Positions 43,460 through 50,428 of a stretch of DNA of 64,000 nt are shown here, piece after piece. Below the pieces are notes generated by a model. The model was not told where the DNA came from, did no database searches, and worked only from the letters and a program-made list of their open reading frames with translations. Made by a program: the position numbers and the translations under genes. The stretch comes from Saccharothrix sp. HUAS TT1 (GTDB taxonomy: Bacteria > Actinomycetota > Actinomycetes > Mycobacteriales > Pseudonocardiaceae), in contig NZ_CP160453.1 in the NCBI RefSeq assembly GCF_040744945.1, positions 2,542,001 through 2,606,000 on the forward strand. Reading direction: 5' to 3'. Position 1 is the first letter of the stretch; each line of letters starts with the position of its first letter.

Positions 43460-44189
43460 ACCACGCAAAGCTCCGGGTCCGCGCGGTTCCACCCGCATCC
43501 AGCAGCCTCAGCAACGATCACCGCGCTGGAATAGCATGCCGTCGAGCCCCGCCAAGACCACTACCGGCCACCGGGAGCGACCGCAATCCGACGGCTGAGG
43601 TCGATTCGTCCGCGGTCCCATCCGCGATCTCTACGACCACGCGCCCGAGCCGTGCTCCTGCCCAGAGTGCCAGTGGCACGATCCAATCGTGCGCCGCCAA
43701 GCGCTGCACACCGCCTTGCACGTGTTGCCGACGAAGGCAGCGTGCGAACTACGTGCGCTCATCCGCCCCTTGGACGAGATCTGCCTGGCCCGCTCAATCC
43801 CGGAACCGGACACCGCCCACCGCGCTTTTTGCGCATCCACTGGATTCGGTTCTCATTGGTGGGTACGCCGTATTTGGCGCAGGTGGATATCGTGTCGACT
43901 GCTGGGCGCCGGGTAGCCAACCCGTCAACCACGGCTCGCGCACTGCTCTGCGGCCGTCTCAGCGCTACGTGCAGGGCCCTGTGCAGAAATCGGTCCGCCC
44001 GCCGCAGTGAACGGCGAAATCGAGCACAGCCAAGCGTGTAGAGCCAAGGGGAGCCTCAACACGCCCTGCTGTTACAGCGTTCCGAGGTCAGCGTGGAGGA
44101 GCGAGACAGGTGGGGCAGCGTCAGCAAGCCATCCGGCCCGACTGGCGTGCCTTCGGAACACGGTCACGTCGACCAACGATGATCCGGAC
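43460..44189. other. Stretch of 730 bp without a confident gene
   Basis: No frame here has a convincing start and codon use. It contains a gene fragment (43590-43916, listed separately) and the presumed promoter of the pentapeptide-repeat gene. GC content falls compared with the neighbours, which suggests decayed or foreign DNA next to the prophage. Confidence 0.5.
43590..43916 (+). pseudogene. Fragment of a small Cys-rich hypothetical protein
   Basis: One frame reads GPIRDLYDHAPEPCSCPECQ followed by WHDPIVRRQALHTALHVLP and a helical segment with RALIRPLDEICLARS. It looks like a small cysteine-motif protein with a real amino-acid pattern, but a start codon upstream of the cysteines is missing (only GTG at 43689) and the end runs into random sequence. 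It is probably a decayed gene. Confidence 0.35.
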
Positions 44190-45416
44190 ATGCCCGAGGA
44201 CCGCCCCACTCCTGCGCCGTTACCCCGACCTTCCCCCGGCGAGCAGGGCACCACCCATGCGCCGCTGCCGACGCCACCCACGTCACGCACGCCGCTGGAG
44301 CCGATACCGCGCAAGGTGATCGCGACCGTGGCGGCTGTGATCGCCACGGCGACGATCGGCCTGGTGGTGGCGCTGTGGTGGGCAGGCACCGCGGGCCTGT
44401 CCGGTGCGGAGCTTGTGAACGCGCGGTTCAACGCATTACGCACTGGGCTGAGCATCGGAGTAGGTGGTGGTGGGATCTTCGCGCTGTACCTGGCGTGGCG
44501 ACGCCAGCACGCCACCGAGATCGGGCTGGTGCAGAAGGAACGCGACCAGGCCGACGTCGCCCGCGCCTACGAACTGCAACGCGAGACCGCCGAGCACACC
44601 CGCCTTCACGCCGAACGCGTCGCGGCCACGACCGAACGCGACGCCGAGGCCCGCCGGATCACCGACCTGTACGCGAAGTCGGTGGAGCAGCTCGGCTCGG
44701 ACAAGGCCCCGGTACGTCACGGTGGCTTGTACGCCCTGGAACGCCTCGCACAGGACCACCCCGACAACCCCGCCCTGCGCCAGACCGTGGTCAACGTGCT
44801 CTGCGCCTACCTCCGCGCCCCGTTCGACCTCCCCGGCGACCCGCCCGGCGACGATGCCGACCGAGCCGCCCGCGACGAGCACCGCGAACAAGTGCAGGAA
44901 CGCGAGGTCCGGCTAACCGCTCAACGCATCCTCACCGCACACCTCAACCCCGGTGTTGATGCCGACCACTCCACGAAAACCTTCTGGACGGATATTGACC
45001 TCGATCTCACCGCCGCAGTCCTCATCGGCTGGAATATGAGAGGGTGCCTGGTACGCCACGCGACGTTCTACCAGACCACGTTTATCGGGGGCGCTCAGTT
45101 CGGCGGAGCGACGTTCACCGGGCCCGCCTGGTTCGATGGAGCGACATTCGCAGGGCACGTGCTGTTCCACGAGGCGACGTTCACCGGGTACACCCGGTTC
45201 AACGGAGCTACGTTCACCGAGAAAGCCAATTTCTACGAAGCGACGTTCCGTCACTCTCTGGGCACGTCGACCTTCTCGTCGTGGCCACCCGGATGGCGGC
45301 TCTCATCCGACCACACGGCCATCGAAGGTCGCGAGGGAACCTGGCACCGCATTCTGACTGTTGACGCCGGACCCAACCCGCCTGACGACCCGACTTCTGA
45401 ATCTACTGGCGACTGA
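44190..45416 (+). CDS. Membrane protein with pentapeptide repeats
   Basis: This 408-residue protein has a proline-rich N-terminus, two membrane helices (IATVAAVIATATIGLVVALW and SIGVGGGGIFALYLAW), a long helical region (about 115-165) and a C-terminal run of pentapeptide repeats of the A(T/Q)F type (about residues 290-350, such as GATFTG, GATFAG and EATFTG). Such proteins are common in actinobacteria; their role is unknown. The ATG at 44190 is the first before the proline-rich part; a start at 44007 is also open but codes for an atypical sequence. Confidence 0.75.
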   Translation: MPEDRPTPAPLPRPSPGEQGTTHAPLPTPPTSRTPLEPIPRKVIATVAAVIATATIGLVVALWWAGTAGLSGAELVNARFNALRTGLSIGVGGGGIFALYLAWRRQHATEIGLVQKERDQADVARAYELQRETAEHTRLHAERVAATTERDAEARRITDLYAKSVEQLGSDKAPVRHGGLYALERLAQDHPDNPALRQTVVNVLCAYLRAPFDLPGDPPGDDADRAARDEHREQVQEREVRLTAQRILTAHLNPGVDADHSTKTFWTDIDLDLTAAVLIGWNMRGCLVRHATFYQTTFIGGAQFGGATFTGPAWFDGATFAGHVLFHEATFTGYTRFNGATFTEKANFYEATFRHSLGTSTFSSWPPGWRLSSDHTAIEGREGTWHRILTVDAGPNPPDDPTSESTGD

Positions 45417-45468
45417 TCCCCATCGACCTGCCTGGTGAATGCGGTGCATTGCCGGCCGGGCGGTGAAG

Positions 45469-45804
45469 TCACTCGGTCGGAGCGCCTATCTCCAGTTCGG
45501 CGCTGTAGGTGTCCTTGACGGTCACCGGCACCTTCTTCTTCAAGCCACCCTCTCCTGCGAAGGCGCAGGTGAACTTCACGCCACTCTTGACGGCCACAGA
45601 GGCAGGACACGGCAGGGAGCTGTGGCTGAAGCTGCTGATACCCGAGTCGGGATGTTGCTCGACCACCAGGTCGAGCACAGCGTTGGACAACTCCACGCGG
45701 TCGAACGTCCGCAGTTGTTCCACGCGCACGGATGCATTCCCTGAGATCAGGGCGATCGTCAGAATCACGGCACAGACCGCTGTCACGGCTGTCAAAAGCA
45801 CCAC
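45469..45804 (-). CDS. DUF4333-like membrane-anchored protein
   Basis: This protein of about 111 residues has an N-terminal hydrophobic helix (VLLTAVTAVCAVILTIALI) and a DUF4333-like domain with the pattern PCPASVAVKSGVKFTCAF. DUF4333 domains are found in actinobacterial secreted or anchored proteins; the function is unknown. The GTG start is weak and an upstream extension cannot be excluded. It is convergent with the pentapeptide-repeat gene. Confidence 0.65.
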   Translation of the reverse strand: MVLLTAVTAVCAVILTIALISGNASVRVEQLRTFDRVELSNAVLDLVVEQHPDSGISSFSHSSLPCPASVAVKSGVKFTCAFAGEGGLKKKVPVTVKDTYSAELEIGAPTE

Positions 45805-46057
45805 CGCGACGCGTAAGGAGGGTTGCGTGTCCTCTATAGCTTGATGCGGTGAGAGGCTGCGGCAGTTTGATCGGGATGTGACGAACGATGCTTGCCGGAG
45901 GGTCGGGAGTCCTGCTGCCTTCGCCTGCCGCTGTCGGCTCGCAGGGCCTGCTGCTGGAGTGGCCGTCAGAGACGCGTCGACGGCCTGAACTTTGGCACGT
46001 GTTCGGCACAGCCAGCCGTAGACGGCCGGATTTCACCGGACACAGCCGGACGCACGA
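45805..46057. other. Intergenic stretch before the integration site
   Basis: No gene or strong signal is seen between the DUF4333-like gene and the tRNA terminator. It is probably the host sequence that originally lay downstream of the tRNA gene. Confidence 0.4.
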
Positions 46058-46097
46058 AAAAGACCCTTGACCACGTTCGTGCTGGTCAAGGGCCTTT
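46058..46097 (-). terminator. tRNA terminator
   Basis: Arms 46062-46074 and 46081-46093 form a hairpin (GCCCTTGACCAGC and its near complement), followed on the minus strand by CTTTTTCG. It lies just downstream of the tRNA-Arg fragment and is the terminator of the original tRNA gene. Confidence 0.8.
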
Positions 46098-46102
46098 CGC
46101 AA

Positions 46103-46152
46103 TGGTGCCCCCGGCAGGATTCGAACCTGCGCACCCGCCTCCGGAGGGCGGT
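46103..46152 (-). tRNA. 3' fragment of tRNA-Arg(CCG): attachment site of the element
   Basis: On the minus strand these 50 bp read as the 3' part of tRNA-Arg with anticodon CCG: the anticodon stem-loop CCGCC-CTCCGGA-GGCGG, variable region, T-arm GGTTCGAATCC, acceptor strand and an encoded CCA. The sequence further upstream (46153-46200) has no D-arm or 5' acceptor strand. The tRNA is therefore truncated, as expected at the distal att site of an element integrated in the 3' half of a tRNA gene. The geometry predicts the complete gene beyond 64,000. Confidence 0.8.
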
Positions 46153-46337
46153 ATACACACCTGCTCCGACCTGCACGTATTCAGAAGACGATCTTCCCGT
46201 CGGCACACGACGGGCACCGCGTTCTCGTCGGCACAGGGAGGGCTCGCACGCAGCCGAAGGCGCGACAGCCCCCGGCACGACGACGGGGCACCCCGCAATC
46301 GAGGCGCCCCGCACGTTCGTCACTCTCCGGTTACACG

Positions 46338-46526
46338 CTACTCGGTCCTCTGGGCCTCCAGGAACGCCTGCCAGGCCCTGGGGGTGAACCCCAGCGTGCC
46401 CCCGTCTCGTCGCTTCGTGTCCCTGACGCGCGCCTCGTCGTCGGAGGCGAACGCCACCTCCACGCAGTTGGCGTTGCTTGTGCTGCGCCGGGACTTCCTC
46501 CAGCTCAGCTCGTCATCGTGTTGCAT
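46338..46526 (-). CDS. DUF397 family protein
   Basis: This 62-residue protein is a typical DUF397 member: WRKSRRSTSNANCVEVAF near the start, VRDTKRRDG in the middle and the LGFTPRAWQAFL end. DUF397 proteins nearly always pair with an XRE-DUF5753 regulator and work as its partner, possibly as an antagonist. It overlaps the 3' end of that regulator gene by 14 bp, so the pair is co-translated. It is the gene closest to the attachment site. Confidence 0.92.
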   Translation of the reverse strand: MQHDDELSWRKSRRSTSNANCVEVAFASDDEARVRDTKRRDGGTLGFTPRAWQAFLEAQRTE

Positions 46527-47379
46527 ATCTGGTGTCCCTCACCTCAATGATGCGCTCCGCGGACCGCTCGGGGTCGAGCGCGAGCTCCGCCGCGGCGTCC
46601 CAAGTCGCGACGAGCCTGTCCACTTCCTCCGCATCTTCTACTGCCCGGACCCCGGTGTGCTCCTCGACGTAGGCCGAGATCGGCTCGTCGGCCTCCGGGA
46701 ACTGGAGCAGCGTCAGTGCGCCGTAGTGCAGTCCGTAGCTGCCCCGCTCGAACGGGACGATCCTGATCGTCACGTTCGGCTTCTTCGCCCTCTCGGCGAG
46801 GACGTCGAGCTGGTCGGCCATCAGCTCGCGACTGCCGATGATCCGATAGAGCGCGGACTCGTCGATCAGGGAGTCGACCAGGAGTGGGTCTTCCTCCCGG
46901 TCGAGGAGGCCGCGCCGGTCGTCGCGTTCGGCCGCCGCCGCTGACGTCCAGCCCGACCCGGCGGTCAGCGGCTTCGCGCGCTCGCCGAGCTCCTCGGCGT
47001 AGCCGCCGAGCTGGAACGGGCCAGGGATGAGCTGCTGGTCGAGCGTGCGCTCCAGCTTGGCTTCACCCTCGTCCATCCTAAAGCGCAGGTAGGACGGCGC
47101 AAGCACGTCGGCGTTCTCGATCTTCACGGCCGTCTTGTTGGCGCGTTCCCACAAGACGGTCGCTTCCGCGATCTCGGATTCCGTGGCTCGAAGCAGGGTC
47201 AGGATCGCGACGAGCGTCGTGTAGCGCGGCAGGTGCGCGCCAGCGAGCATCCGGTCCACCGTGTCGCGCGACGTCTTGGACATCCTCGCGACGTCCCCGG
47301 CTTTGAGCCCGGCGCGCTCCATGATCGGGCGTACGTGTCGCCCGAGTCGCCGCTTCGCTCGCGTGCTCCCTGTCGCCAT
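46513..47379 (-). CDS. XRE-family regulator with DUF5753 domain
   Basis: This 288-residue regulator has an N-terminal XRE helix-turn-helix (about 15-70, MERAGLKAGDVARMSKTSRD) and a C-terminal DUF5753 domain with LIPGPFQLGGYAEEL, the IRIVPFERGSYGLHYGALTLL strand and PISAYVEEH. The ATG follows AGGTGCAGGT. In streptomycetes this class includes WhiJ and BldB-system regulators of development. Here it lies inside the prophage end, divergent from three small genes, with two palindromes between. Confidence 0.92.
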   Translation of the reverse strand: MATGSTRAKRRLGRHVRPIMERAGLKAGDVARMSKTSRDTVDRMLAGAHLPRYTTLVAILTLLRATESEIAEATVLWERANKTAVKIENADVLAPSYLRFRMDEGEAKLERTLDQQLIPGPFQLGGYAEELGERAKPLTAGSGWTSAAAAERDDRRGLLDREEDPLLVDSLIDESALYRIIGSRELMADQLDVLAERAKKPNVTIRIVPFERGSYGLHYGALTLLQFPEADEPISAYVEEHTGVRAVEDAEEVDRLVATWDAAAELALDPERSAERIIEVRDTRYATR

Positions 47380-47398
47380 ACCTGCACCTTAACCACCG

Positions 47399-47461
47399 TG
47401 CGTAGCGCTTTACGCATCGACGTCACCCGAACGCAGACCCTGTAATTGCGGTTCCGCAAAT
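47399..47461. promoter_or_regulatory. Two palindromic operator candidates
   Basis: TGCGTA-N6-TACGCA (47399-47416) and the perfect 14-bp palindrome TTGCGGTTCCGCAA (47448-47461) lie between the XRE regulator and the rightward genes. They are candidate binding sites for the XRE-DUF5753 protein. Confidence 0.55.
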
Positions 47462-47479
47462 GGTAGCGTCTGCATCTGC

Positions 47480-47644
47480 GGGCAGGGGCAACCGTAGCGC
47501 GTCTGGCAAAGCGCCGTCAGGTGTCCCTCGCGCCCGGCGCGCTGTCCCAGCGGCGCCCCTGCCCGCCCGCACAACGCGAGGCGGGGGCTTCATCCCCCGC
47601 GGCGTGCTGCCCGAGCCGGGCGCCGCTGGAGGCCCCCGCCTCGC
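47480..47644 (+). promoter_or_regulatory. Structured 5' leader with alternative hairpins
   Basis: The leader of the rightward genes contains a perfect 12-bp inverted repeat (47480-47491 with 47555-47566) and a perfect 13-bp repeat (47576-47588 with 47632-47644). A third, local hairpin GCGGGGG-CTTCAT-CCCCCGC (47581-47600) uses the left arm of the second, so the two are mutually exclusive. Such alternative pairing is what an attenuator or riboregulator would need. The ribosome site follows at 47655. Confidence 0.5.
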
Positions 47645-47667
47645 CAGCCCACTCGGAGGTGAACGGC

Positions 47668-47829
47668 ATGGAACAGCTAGGAGCGGTTCTAGGTGCGATA
47701 GGTGGAGTCCTGCTCGTGGTGGCCGTGTTCGGCGTGGGCGCTCTGGCCCACTACTGGGTCACCGGATGCCAGGACTGCGCACGGGCGGTCCCGCAGTCCG
47801 TTCGGCGACTGCTGGGCCTGACGCGATGA
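47668..47829 (+). CDS. Small membrane protein, 53 residues
   Basis: This 53-residue protein has one membrane helix (LGAIGGVLLVVAVFGVGALA) followed by a short tail with CQDCARAV, a CxxC pair. The ATG has a perfect GGAGGT 7 bp upstream; a longer frame upstream has no support. The start of the next gene overlaps its stop (ATGA). The function is unknown. Confidence 0.7.
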   Translation: MEQLGAVLGAIGGVLLVVAVFGVGALAHYWVTGCQDCARAVPQSVRRLLGLTR

Positions 47830-48305
47830 CCGCCGTGGAGACGGAGCGCGCGGACACGAACCTGCTTGGCGACTGGCTGGAGTTCGTCGCGAGGGACGGC
47901 TACGCCTTCCTCTACTGGCCGAACTGGAAGACTCCCGACGCGGTGGTTGCCTACCGCGAGTGGCGCGGGCTCGGCATCACCGACGTCATCTCGCTGGTGC
48001 ACGAGGAGTTCGCGTTCGGTTACCGCGCCCTCACTCCGCAGGGGGTGGATTTCCTTCACCCAGGGCACGTCCTGTACGTCAACGAGGGCGCCAAGCCCGT
48101 GCACATCGTCCGGTCGATCCTCACGTTGCCGCAGCCCGGCCACCCCGCCGCGCCGAACGTGGTCATCCCGACGCCGCCCGGCGTCAGCCCGTACTTCGAG
48201 CGGCTCGGATCGCGCCGCACGCTCCGGCCAGCCGGGCTGAGGCAGCCGCTGCCGCGCTTCATGCTGCGCCCGAAGCCCGAACCCTCCCACGAGGGTTCGC
48301 CATGA
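47826..48305 (+). CDS. Hypothetical protein co-translated with small membrane protein
   Basis: This 159-residue soluble protein has no recognised domain. It contains LGDWLEFVARDGYAFLYWPN, an acidic central part and a proline-rich C-terminus. It starts by a 4-bp overlap with the small membrane protein. Its position in a group divergent from an XRE-DUF5753 regulator is like that of other small proteins linked to these regulators, but no role can be given. Confidence 0.7.
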   Translation: MTAVETERADTNLLGDWLEFVARDGYAFLYWPNWKTPDAVVAYREWRGLGITDVISLVHEEFAFGYRALTPQGVDFLHPGHVLYVNEGAKPVHIVRSILTLPQPGHPAAPNVVIPTPPGVSPYFERLGSRRTLRPAGLRQPLPRFMLRPKPEPSHEGSP

Positions 48306-48317
48306 GCGCGAGGTGGG

Positions 48318-48602
48318 TTGAGCGCCCGACTGCCGTACCGCGACGGCCTGGTGCAGCCGCCCACCTCGCGCTCCCCGCAGCATGGCGAACGGACGAGGGG
48401 GGCGACCTTGGCGAACACGTGCGGAGGATCAGGCGTCGTCCAGATCGTGCGCGACACCGCGAGCGGACCGGCCGCCGCGATCAGTCGGCAGTGTGCGGGG
48501 TGCGCGGACTGCAAGCCTGCGCAGTCAGACGGAGGCGGTTCTGTGCCTCCTGCTGAGGTCCCCCTGCCCTGGCTCACCGGACCCCCACCCGCGAGCGCCT
48601 GA
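48318..48602 (+). CDS. Small hypothetical protein with CxxCxxC (TTG start)
   Basis: This frame of 94 residues starts at TTG behind GAGGTGG and shows good GC bias in third positions. It contains QCAGCADCKPAQ, a close cysteine triplet, and a proline-rich end. An ATG at 48302, overlapping the previous stop, opens a competing frame (to 48556) with poorer codon use. Only one of the two is likely to be real. Confidence 0.4.
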   Translation: MSARLPYRDGLVQPPTSRSPQHGERTRGATLANTCGGSGVVQIVRDTASGPAAAISRQCAGCADCKPAQSDGGGSVPPAEVPLPWLTGPPPASA

Positions 48603-48701
48603 CGCCCACAGACCGCGTCCGATACGCGGAACGCGCCCCACGTCAACCGAAGGGAGACCGCTTGGCAGGTACCTTTTTCGTGCACATGTGAGTTCCTGTG
48701 G

Positions 48702-48736
48702 AAAGCCCTCCTCCCTGACCGGCGAGGGGGGCTTTC
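48702..48736 (+). terminator. Rho-independent terminator
   Basis: AAAGCCCTCCTC and GAGGGGGGCTTTC form a stem with one mispairing and a short loop, ending the rightward small-gene transcript before the next gene. Confidence 0.7.
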
Positions 48737-48834
48737 TGCGTTTCGGGACCAGCGGTCCCGCCGGTCACCCGGTCGTGGCCGTCGCCACCATGACAGGCTC
48801 CCCTGGAGCGTCCGAGTACGGAGAGGTGAGGTAG

Positions 48835-49284
48835 ATGGGTGCACTCCTGGACCCCACGACCGAGATGACGCCGTGGCGCGTCGAGGTCCGGCGCGAGAGC
48901 TGGTACCTCAACGGGCACGACGTCTTCGCCGAGGGCGACGCCCCGGCCACGGTGCACGCCCCGCGGGCGCGCAAGGACGGCGGCCTGGCCTTCCCCGAGG
49001 AGGACTTGCCGCGCGTCGAGGCCGCGGTGCGCCAGGTGCTCAACCACGTGAACTACAGCCGCTGGCGGGCCGAGGGCGGCATCACGCAGGCGGGCTCCTG
49101 GACACTGCTGGAGCGGCGCGACGGGCTGGTCTACCTCGACGGCCCGGCACACGCCTACGGCCTGGAGCAGGACTGGGCGGTGCGCACGGTCGAGCTGGAG
49201 TACCAGCACGCGGACGCGCTGCTGGAGCTGCTCGTCGCGCTTCAGCGCGAGATGCAGGAGGCGTCAGAGCTCGAACAGCGGTAG
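48835..49284 (+). CDS. Hypothetical phage protein
   Basis: This 149-residue soluble protein has no recognised domain. It has an acidic, helix-rich C-terminus (ELEYQHADALLELLVALQRE). The ATG follows GGAGAGGTGAGG. It is convergent with the leftward early operon and overlaps the small gene at 49264-49443 by 21 bp tail to tail. Confidence 0.7.
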   Translation: MGALLDPTTEMTPWRVEVRRESWYLNGHDVFAEGDAPATVHAPRARKDGGLAFPEEDLPRVEAAVRQVLNHVNYSRWRAEGGITQAGSWTLLERRDGLVYLDGPAHAYGLEQDWAVRTVELEYQHADALLELLVALQREMQEASELEQR

Positions 49285-49443
49285 CGTCCCGCCGCCGGGC
49301 TGGTGCCAGATGCGGACCTCGTCCGCGGACACGACCTCGATGCGACGGGCGTCGCCATCGGCCAGCAGGAGCGCCACCCGGCGCAGCTCGGGGTCGAGGT
49401 CGTCCAAGCCGAGGCGCTCTTGCAAGTCGCCACCAGGGGACAT
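49264..49443 (-). CDS. Small hypothetical phage protein, 59 residues
   Basis: This 59-residue frame starts at an ATG with a strong GGAGGAGGTG site. It encodes an acidic protein with DLQERLGLDDLDPELRRVALL and VSADEVRIWHQPGGGTLPLF. Codon use has the high GC third positions of its neighbours. It is short enough to be skipped by length cutoffs. It is separated from the early operon by a terminator at 49467-49504. Confidence 0.7.
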   Translation of the reverse strand: MSPGGDLQERLGLDDLDPELRRVALLLADGDARRIEVVSADEVRIWHQPGGGTLPLFEL

Positions 49444-49466
49444 CCGGCTGCACCTCCTCCAACGAC

Positions 49467-49504
49467 GAAAAGCCCCCTACCCGATTCAGGGTAGGGGGCT
49501 TTCG
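49467..49504. terminator. Terminator of the leftward early operon
   Basis: AAAGCCCCCTACCC and its complement form a 14-bp stem with a 6-nt loop and short T runs on both sides. It lies just beyond the last gene of the leftward early operon and can also stop rightward transcripts. Confidence 0.85.
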
Positions 49505-49530
49505 TGCGTTCGGCCTAGCCTCGCCGGGAC

Positions 49531-49770
49531 TCAGGACTCGGCGACGACCGTGTCGAGCAGCTTCCACTCGCCGTCGACCAGCTTCCACACCTCGCCGCCA
49601 CGGGGCCCGCCGTAGCCGCTCCAGCCGACCGCGGCGCGGGCCCGGCCGAGGGTGGTGTGCACCTTCCAGTTCGGCGAGCGGTCCGGTACGCGGCTGGCGT
49701 ACGCGGTGGGGTCGATCGGAGGCGTGCTGCCCGGCGGGCGCCGGTCGATGGACGTGTTGTGCCAGGTCAC
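49531..49770 (-). CDS. Hypothetical phage protein, last gene of early operon
   Basis: This 79-residue protein starts at a GTG overlapping the stop of the sigma-region-4-like gene (GTGA). It contains repeated WKLVDGEWKLLDT and a KVHTTLGRARAAVGWSGYGG segment. It is small, basic at first and unassigned. It ends the coupled leftward genes before the terminator. Confidence 0.65.
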   Translation of the reverse strand: MTWHNTSIDRRPPGSTPPIDPTAYASRVPDRSPNWKVHTTLGRARAAVGWSGYGGPRGGEVWKLVDGEWKLLDTVVAES

Positions 49771-50129
49771 GCGGCAGCCTCCTCGTGGGCGGTCCCGTTC
49801 AGGTAGTTGGTCAGCAGCTCCAGGCCGCGGGTGCAGCGCTTGCTGATCGCCCGCTGGCTGACGTGCTCGTGCTCGGCGATCTCCTCCTGGGTCCAGCCCC
49901 AGCCGTAGGCCAGCAGGAGCGCGGCCCGCAGCTCGCGGGTCAGGAAGGTCTTCTGCCAGGCCGTGCGGATGTCCGCCAGGTGGGCCCAGTAGGTGCCGCT
50001 CTGGGAGGCCACGCTCGTCGCTCGGGGCATGTCGGGGTCCGGGGCCTGGGGGTTCTGCATCCCCCAGGCCCACGTCCCGCCCCAGACGGTCGGCAGTAGC
50101 CGCTCGACCTGCTCCGGGGTGTAGGTCAC
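49767..50129 (-). CDS. Sigma-70 region 4-like DNA-binding protein
   Basis: This 120-residue protein has an N-terminal part without similarity, and a C-terminal helix-turn-helix (about 65-110) with RELRAALLLAYGWGWTQEEI, AEHEHVSQRAISKRCTRGLE. This matches sigma region 4, which binds the -35 element, but region 2 is missing. The upstream gene, overlapping by 4 bp (GTGA), encodes a region-2-like protein without region 4. The two could form a split sigma factor. The GTG start is set by that overlap. It may act in late gene control. Confidence 0.75.
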   Translation of the reverse strand: MTYTPEQVERLLPTVWGGTWAWGMQNPQAPDPDMPRATSVASQSGTYWAHLADIRTAWQKTFLTRELRAALLLAYGWGWTQEEIAEHEHVSQRAISKRCTRGLELLTNYLNGTAHEEAAA

Positions 50130-50428
50130 TGGTGCGTCGCCTCCACGCGGGTCAGCGACACGGTCTGGTTGGCCCGGCGCAGCTCGGGCCGAATCTTGTC
50201 CCTCAGCCGCGACCAGATCCACCGCGTGAGGTGGCCGGGGTTCTCGGCGTCCGCCAGGTAGGCGCGCACCTTCTCCGGGTGGCTGGCGATGATGATCGAC
50301 GACTCCTGGAACAGGTCGTCGGCCTCGACCAGGTGGCCGAGGTCGCGCACCAGGCGGGACACCGCGCTCTCACGGGCCGACAGAACCGCGTCAACGCGGA
50401 GCAGGTCCCAGTCCATCAGGTCGATCAA
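50126..50428 (-). CDS. Sigma-70 region 2-like protein
   Basis: This 100-residue protein (TTG start, with GGAGG 7 bp upstream; ATG at 50416 is less well placed) resembles sigma region 2. It has VEADDLFQESSIII, like the conserved DLxQExxL helix, and TRWIWSRLRDKIRPELRRA, like the -10-recognising helix ending in a basic arginine cluster. No region 4 is present. It overlaps the metallophosphoesterase stop (TTGA) and the sigma-region-4-like gene downstream. Confidence 0.7.
   Translation of the reverse strand: MIDLMDWDLLRVDAVLSARESAVSRLVRDLGHLVEADDLFQESSIIIASHPEKVRAYLADAENPGHLTRWIWSRLRDKIRPELRRANQTVSLTRVEATHQ

Noticed and set aside
46033..46323. Minus-strand open frame of 96 residues over the tRNA fragment
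   Set aside because: It runs through the tRNA fragment and its terminator; the peptide is Arg/Cys-rich and has no coding signature.
48302..48556. Frame starting at ATG 48302, overlapping the previous stop
   Set aside because: Although the ATGA overlap looks attractive, its third codon positions are less GC-rich than in the competing TTG frame at 48318. Not excluded, only ranked lower.
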